A stretch of 64,000 nucleotides of DNA from Nipponacmea schrenckii (lineage: Eukaryota; Mollusca; Gastropoda; Lottiidae), in NCBI GenBank assembly GCA_030562195.1, contig JAUJPP010000007.1, positions 24,983,769 to 25,047,768 on the forward strand, given 5' to 3'. Positions 58,464 through 64,000 of this stretch are shown in pieces. Each line of letters begins with the position of its first letter. Within the stretch, counting starts at the first letter, position 1. The position numbers and the translations under genes were made by a program. Under the pieces are notes generated by a model. That model was not told the origin of the DNA. It saw only the letters and a program-made list of their open reading frames with translations, and did not search any database.

Positions 58464-61400
58464 AGCCGGTAACCATTTTTTTGTGTTTCGGTGTACAAAT
58501 TGGGTCACATGACCAAAATGAAATGACAAAATGCTTACTGCCAGTTGCAAGAACACGCACATCGAAGAAGACAAGAGCAACTGGGTGTAACCAGTCACAA
58601 GAAAGTAGAACATGTGCAACTGACAGCAACTGAGCGATAACTTGTGTTCGGCCAGTGATAAGGGGTCGCACATCGGCTAAACTCGCAACCAATCAGTTAC
58701 CCCTAGACGCTCTCACTCTCTAGTAACTCGGTTGTGACTTATTTCTTTCAGTTGTAAGGTCCGTGTACACCAGGCTTTAGGTTTGATATTGTCTGATTAA
58801 AAGCCTTATATTTGTCTAGATATCAGTTCGAGTACTTATCCATAATATAATCTTTAATGAACTTGTCACAACAGATTAACAAAAACATTGAATAAAAAGA
58901 AATTTTTAATGAAACCCAAAGAGTTTTCTTCTATAGAAGCCTATAAAGGGCCACCTTTTTCTCATCATCACATATGGATAAAGGTATAATATAAAAAGAT
59001 ACTTTTTATTAAAAAATTTAATGATATTGATTTTACTTCCTGACAAAAAGAAACAAAAAAGTTAAGCGTCTGTAATTTTCCTGAAATAACGAAGAAAACA
59101 AATTCTTTCACAAGTCTGTCTGGTCACATTACAACACATCTGTAATTTGATGGAGAATATATACATAGTAAGTTAGATCCGCATTCAAAAAATAAAAAAA
59201 AAAAATTTAAAAATATGATTATGAATTATTATCGTATATCGTTGAAAAGAGAACCAAATAGGCTTTGATTATTTGTAAAATTCAACTCTTTGCGTTAGAG
59301 ATTGTGATACAGACGTCCAAAGTTGACATACATGTAAATTTCGAGATGCCTATTAAACCGGAAGTTTAAGTTTGTCAACCAATATAAGCATACCTATGGA
59401 TAGCTGAGGTCAAGGACATTCTATATTGAAAATTTCAAGGTCAATAAAGGTCAAGGTCACTCAATATCGACTTTTGAATTTTCAAAAAATTCAAACGAGA
59501 ATCAAAAAAATTTAAATTTGAAAATCAAAATTCTGCTTCCAACATTTTTTAGATAAAGTAACAAGGTTTTAATAGACACCAAAATCATAAAAATCAGATA
59601 AAATTTAGCCGACTTATTAAAATTTTGATAAAATGAGCAAATCTGATGTAACTGCGCACACATGACTTTCACGTTATATTTTTTTTCTTAGGTGATTCAA
59701 ATTAATTATGTCAGATAATTTGTACTAAATTTTTCTACATTTGTGTATTACAATGGAAGCAGGGTCGCCCAAGGTAAGTCGAGAAACCGGAGGTCCCCAC
59801 ACAAAAACCGGCAGTGATTCAAAATTTTTGATGAGATATTTTTATTTGTTGTGGACTTCCTTATATCCTGTAAATTTCAGATCGATCAATTAGTTGCCGG
59901 AGTTGAAAATTCTGCAAGTTTTCACGAAAATTTTTTTGTCTATAAAATTTTTATTTTTCAATTTTCTTTTTATTCCATCTGATAAATCAAAAAAAATTAA
60001 TAAGGAGGTAAATCGGTCCATAAATAAGGTCTACAGCTTCCAAACAAATTTTGTCGACATTATGTAATAAGTCACATCCGGCTAACCAAAACTTTCATGT
60101 TAGACATTCAATTTTTATTCCAGCCCACTTTAAGATCTGTGATCAAAACAGATATATTCTATTATTTTCAGTTTGAGCTAGTGAGCTTCCCCCCCCCCCC
60201 CCAAAAAAAAAAAAATCGATTGCATGACATAGCTTGTCAATCGATTGAAATCGATTGCCACGCAATTAGATTCAAACAAACAAAAACATTTTATTTTGTT
60301 TTAACATTTTAAACACATGTTTTGACTCCAGACATTCAGAGTCATTTGGCAAATTAACCAGTGGAAACATACAAAAGCCAGCTTTTTGGCCCAGTTGAAA
60401 TGCACCTTTAGGGTATCAAAACATTTTTACAAAACTCTCAAAAATGGCCAGCCCATTCCTTTAACCATGGGTTCCACATTCACTATGAAAAAATATTATT
60501 TTCAGGCTGGAAAATTTCAGAGGCAAAAGATTTTTCTCCTTTTTCATAGCATCATTTTTATTAATCCCCTTTAAATACTGTTTGACATTATTACACAATG
60601 TCAATGTACTGGCAGTCAGATTAAAATAGCCTCATCTTAAAGTGCATTCAGACAAGAATATGTCCTCTACTCACTTTGTCAGCAACATAAGAATACACTT
60701 GAAAGATTTTCCTTCAATTCAAGGTTAAGGTTTCCTTTGTTAAAGCTGTTGACATTTCAATAATTAGTCTTATTATGGAGTATAATTATTTCTTATATAC
60801 CTTAGGCGCCAAATACAGGAAAACTTTTGAAATGTCTGAAATATTTATGCTAAATGAGTCCCTCTTTTCTAAATTGAAAAACCAAAATTAACTTAATAAT
60901 TATTAACTGAAATTCATACGTAGATGACATTAAGACTTATTCACGCATATCTTCTAAATCATTATTATAGAAGATAACATGCATGTTTCATAATATTTCA
61001 CAAGGTCATACTAATTGTTAACATTTAATTAAGAATCACACATTGGTCTCATTAGAATTATAAGTGTGTAAAAGAAATTGAGTTTACAGGTCAATGATGT
61101 TAATGTGACATATGTTTAATCCTTGTGTTTATATTTAAGATACTTTCATTTATACAATTTCACAGTTTTACTTGACCGGTTATATGAATTAACCACAAAT
61201 CCTAGTGCATTGATTAAATCATAGCATGTACAACTGCAGTTTATCATTAAAAAAAACGCCAGATTGTAAAACAGGTTTATTGAAGGCATTGATAGCAGAA
61301 ATGAAAATATTCTCATTTGAGATCACAACACAATTACAATGAAAATTGTGTCTCATCTGTACCGATGAAAATCTCTATTCTCTAGCTATTAAATGGCCAA

Positions 61401-61664
61401 TCACAGCATGCCTTGAAGTCAATTATCCTACAGCCCTTGACAATATACTATATTTAAATTTAAATTAATGGGAGACTGAATTATTGACAAGGCTTATTAT
61501 CTTTCAAGAAATTCTAGAAAATTGTTCTTTTCTGCCAACAATAGTATAATCATCAGAAAACTCATTTAATGAAGTACTAAGTTCGGCCAAATACCAGTTG
61601 ATTGTGTGCTAGGGTTGGATGCTCCCTTAGGATCACTTGGATACTGGGGCTATCGATGAGAATA
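58464..61664. other. Intronic DNA; repeated CAACTG motifs, homopolymers
   Basis: 58535-58780 is rich in GCAACTG/CAGTTGC motifs and ends in GGTCCGTGTACACCAGGC, possibly a small transposon end. 59340-59480 has GGTCAAGG repeats. A C-run followed by an A-run lies at about 60188-60213. No gene supported. Confidence 0.4.
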
Positions 61665-61916
61665 TATAGAAGGTGATCGGTCTGAAGCACTGGATCTGAC
61701 CAGATTGCCCAACTAAACGGAGCAAAACCATATGTTAATTGAACTTATTTTAATCAACGACGTTTTAGGCTTGATTGCCATTTTTCAAGATCATGATAAA
61801 GGGCCACCAAGCCTGAAACGTCGTTGATTAAATCAAGTTCAATTAACATATGGTTTTGCTCCTTTTAGTTGGGCAATCTGGTCAGATCCAGTGCTTCCGA
61901 CCGATCACCTTCTATA
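61665..61916. mobile_element. Foldback with ~115-bp arms and hammerhead-like centre
   Basis: Arms 61665-61779 and 61802-61916 are nearly perfect reverse complements (TATAGAAGGTGATCGGTC left, CCGATCACCTTCTATA right). The centre reads TCATGATAAA, GGGCCACCAAGCCT, GAAACGTC (GAAAC at 61815-61819). That is the layout of a hammerhead core with the first box altered (ATGATAA where CUGAUGA is expected). Penelope-like elements and related small elements carry such motifs. Confidence 0.65.
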
Positions 61917-62072
61917 ACTCATTTAAGTTATGATAAAGGGGAAACAGTTCAAAAAAAGTCAAATCAGCCAGATAACAAATTTGCTGTTATACTTCGGATT
62001 ACTCTTAGATTTCTTGAAGTGGATGAAGCTCACATTTGTGTTGGCTGAAAGGCATTTTGTTAATTTTTCAAG

Positions 62073-62194
62073 GTGACATTAAGGAACCTCAACATTGGAA
62101 GATGGACCAATTTCAAGCATGGACACAAATCAATAAGGAGGAAAAACCAAAACCCTTGGCTGTATTGTGGTACTGGAGGGAAGAGGAATATCTG
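62073..62194 (+). CDS. Possible exon of an unidentified plus-strand gene
   Basis: A T-rich acceptor (AATTTTTCAAG, AG at 62071-62072) precedes an open stretch of 122 bases with two leading bases and then 40 codons, ending at CTG|GTAATA. The peptide DIKEPQHWKMDQFQAWTQIN, then KEEKPKPLAVLWYWREEEYL, is rich in Trp, Lys and Glu and looks coding. I do not recognise it. It could belong to a nested gene or to an unrecognised element. Confidence 0.25.
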
Positions 62195-62427
62195 GTAATA
62201 CAGTACTTATTAATGGTTTAACTTTTTATAGATGCCAAATGTATAATAGTTTCGGCATTCATAATAATTAAAATGCTCTAAAACTCAAAATTTGAAGGGG
62301 GGTCAACTCTCTTTGAACATTGATATTAGGTGTCTGACTGGATATGATATCTTTGGACCAGATTTGTAAGTCTTGCAGTATGTAAATACACCAATAGATG
62401 ACTTTATATGCTAGTGGTTAAACTCAC

Positions 62428-62705
62428 CTCTGGATCTAAAAATAGATGACAGTGTGACAGTTGACGATCTCGACCTGCTCTTCCAATTTCTTGAACATAA
62501 CTTTCAAAACTTTTTGGCATATTATAATGTATAACAGCTCGAACATCAGATTTATCTAGGCCCATACCAAAGGCTACAGTTGCTACGACAACGCGTAGTT
62601 TACCACTCATAAAATTCTTTTGGACTCGTTTCCTTTGAGCTGCAGTTAAACCAGCATGATAACATTCAGCTGACCATACAGGACTTTTCTTTTTTCCTTT
62701 TTTAC
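62428..62705 (-). CDS. RECQL4: RECQL4-like helicase exon with motifs V and VI
   Basis: A 278-nt exon. The acceptor is ATACCAG (AG at 62707-62706, minus strand). It starts with two bases that complete a Ser codon with the upstream exon and ends in phase 0 at GAG|GTGAGT. After a Lys-rich insert ([10 protein letters not shown]) come [20 protein letters not shown] (motif V), [20 protein letters not shown] (motif VI begins at QEIGRAGRD) and HCHLFLDPE. These are diagnostic of RecQ helicases; [13 protein letters not shown] and HCHLFL point to the RECQL4 branch. The enzyme is an ATP-dependent 3'-5' DNA helicase of the nucleus (family knowledge). The exact acceptor is chosen because its phase fits; the long frame could also be entered further upstream. 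Confidence 0.9.
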
Positions 62706-63250
62706 CTGGTATACCTTCAAATAAATTTAACATTCTTACTATATGTTACTATCTGAATGCTTGGCCAATATTGTAGTAAAATGTATAGCTAAGTTTCCTA
62801 ATCAATTCATTTTATTGTATAATTTTTAACTAATTGGCTAGACTAATCTAATTGTATACATATTAATATATGTATATATATATTAGGTCAAGATTTTCAT
62901 AAAAACATGCTCATTCACTAATGAATAAATACCTTTTATTATTTATATTGTATTATCACATATTGGCATACTGTTGTCAGATAATAAGTCAATCTATTGG
63001 AATAATCCTTCTATCTCTTTGAAAACAAGGGCAATTGTGCTTAAAAGTGCAATTATTGGAGTTTGCAACTAATGGATTAAAGTATATTTTTTAGGCAATA
63101 CAATAATGGTTCTACAATATCAAAACCTTCATTTGTTAAATGTTTTCTGTGAAGCATGTAATTGGAAATGTTCAATAAACTCATAGTAAAGGAAATAATT
63201 CCACTATATAGAGAAGTACCAATGGTAAGATGACAAAAAACAATATTTAC
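62706..63250 (-). other. 545-bp RECQL4-like intron
   Basis: Lies between TCA|GTAAAT (donor, minus strand) and ACCAG| (acceptor). It is AT-rich, with a short TATATA run. The phase-1 donor joins the two-base start of the next exon. Confidence 0.65.
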
Positions 63251-63392
63251 TGAATGGCTGCGAGTCTTCCGGTTTCTGTAAACAGGTCCTAATATAGGTA
63301 GCTACTCTGTTAGCTTGTTCTCTTCTGGTACAGTATATTATAATAGATTGGCAGGATGAAAAACGATCGCCTTGTAACAAATTAATTAAAGC
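63251..63392 (-). CDS. RECQL4: RECQL4-like helicase exon, start of second RecA-like lobe
   Basis: A 142-nt exon with a strong acceptor (T-rich tract, ATTCAG, AG at 63394-63393). It starts in phase 0 at [14 protein letters not shown] and ends in phase 1 at CCATTCA|GTAAAT. It contains [20 protein letters not shown], the strand-helix that opens the second helicase lobe (motif IV region) of RecQ proteins, then [12 protein letters not shown]. Vertebrate RECQL4 reads similarly here (SIIVYC-type, then RTCL). It is immediately upstream of 62428-62705. The exons for the first lobe, with the Walker A and DEAH boxes, lie beyond the right edge. The donor is weaker than consensus but is the one that preserves the frame. 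Confidence 0.85.
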
Positions 63393-63671
63393 CTGAATAA
63401 AAAAAAAATTTCCTTCTTGTTGACATTCTAGAACATACAATGCTTTACAGCCAATACACATAATAAACTTGTAACCAATGACATTTAAATAATGAAATTT
63501 CAAGCAAGCTCACACAACTATATATTATTTTTTATTATCATTAAGAAAACTATGGTACTTGGACAAAAATGACATACACCAACAGCTTTCTGGAAATTGA
63601 AATTGGCTTGAAAGAAATTAGTTGATAAAATATGAGACTTGAGATAAAATAAGTCAATGTATAAGATGAAA

Positions 63672-64000
63672 TTGAATGGAGTTTTACATCCTACTTTTCT
63701 GCACCTTTTGGGCTAATGAAGCCGGGCAATGCCATGCAGTGCGCTATCAGGGAAATTTTGCCATGACAGCGGCATCTGCCTGCCCCTTTTCGATTTCCAA
63801 CTGTCGAGGGATCTTTAACATGCACAGCCTGTAGCACACAGGGCCTCTATTTATTCCCCTTTCTAACGACTAGACGCTTTTTTTCGTGTCAGTCCCTGCA
63901 TCTGCATCACAAAAACAAGGGGAAATCGGGCTGAAAAATCTGAAGGCTAATCTCGAACTTTGCAAGGATTGAACCCCTGACCTTCAGGTTAGCGGGCAAG
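63672..64000 (-). mobile_element. tRNA-derived SINE family A, best copy (runs to the window edge)
   Basis: On the minus strand the right end reads CTTGCCCGCTAACCTGAAGG, then GGGGTTCAATCC, a tRNA-like head with a B-box (GGTTCRANNCC). The body continues with TTTCAGCCCGATTTCCCCTT and the tail with GTAAAACTCCATTCAATTTC. Copies at 8577, 12325, 44795 and 53262 share the body. It lies in a RECQL4-like intron in the sense direction. Confidence 0.8.

Larger units (their letters stand above)
12186..62427 (-). other. 50.2-kb intron of the RECQL4-like gene
   Basis: Its ends are set by the donor GAG|GTGAGT (62427-62426, minus strand) and the acceptor TTCCTTTTCAG (12187-12186). Both flanking exons are in phase 0 and the peptide aligns across the junction. 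It contains the nested GPCR and nearly all the mobile elements of the window. Confidence 0.75.

Overview
This is animal genomic DNA, AT-rich and crowded with repeats. A bivalve mollusc is the best guess. The reasons are copies of a repeat built like the bivalve 'pearl' elements (a core unit of about 161 bp, a GGAC/AGAC microsatellite, a 3' hairpin), tRNA-derived SINEs, many small DNA transposons, and a compact single-exon peptide-type GPCR. The species assignment is inference. There is no bacterial gene organisation, rRNA gene or CRISPR array.

The host gene that organises the window is a RECQL4-like RecQ helicase on the minus strand. Three consecutive exons are visible: 63251-63392, 62428-62705 and 12051-12185. 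Splice phases match at both junctions, and the protein runs without a gap through helicase motifs V and VI into the segment after the helicase core. The intron between the last two exons is therefore about 50.2 kb (12186-62427) and holds most of the window. The remaining exons lie outside the window or were not recognised. A class A GPCR (45013-46272, plus strand) is nested in this intron on the opposite strand.

Region by region: 17-5310 is a full-length, apparently intact two-ORF LINE with an 11-bp target-site duplication, a YY1-like motif at its 5' end and a 2A-like motif at the start of ORF2. 5.8-12 kb holds a pearl-like element, a 22-bp minisatellite, a SINE split by a hAT fragment, and a DNA transposon remnant with a Myb/SANT-like fragment. 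12-24 kb holds pearl-like copies, a 298-bp foldback, and a minisatellite split by a complete non-autonomous hAT. 24-30 kb is a nested block: a TA-flanked Tc1/mariner-group element (copy 1), then an older copy 3 sitting in a minisatellite and itself split by a 2-kb foldback. 37-44 kb has a pearl-like copy, a 29-bp minisatellite of about 1.8 kb, a near-identical copy 2 of the TA-flanked element and a 43-bp minisatellite. 45-53 kb has the GPCR, a MITE, a 50-bp minisatellite, a pearl-like copy, a 71-nt pre-miRNA-like hairpin and two head-to-tail Helitrons. 53-64 kb holds further MITEs, foldbacks, two possible plus-strand exons, two RECQL4 exons and a SINE.

The strongest leads are the potentially live LINE whose ORF2 has no ATG before its 2A-like motif, the compensatory base changes in the 3' hairpin of the pearl-like elements, the miRNA-like hairpin, the foldbacks with hammerhead-like cores, and the layered insertions into minisatellites.
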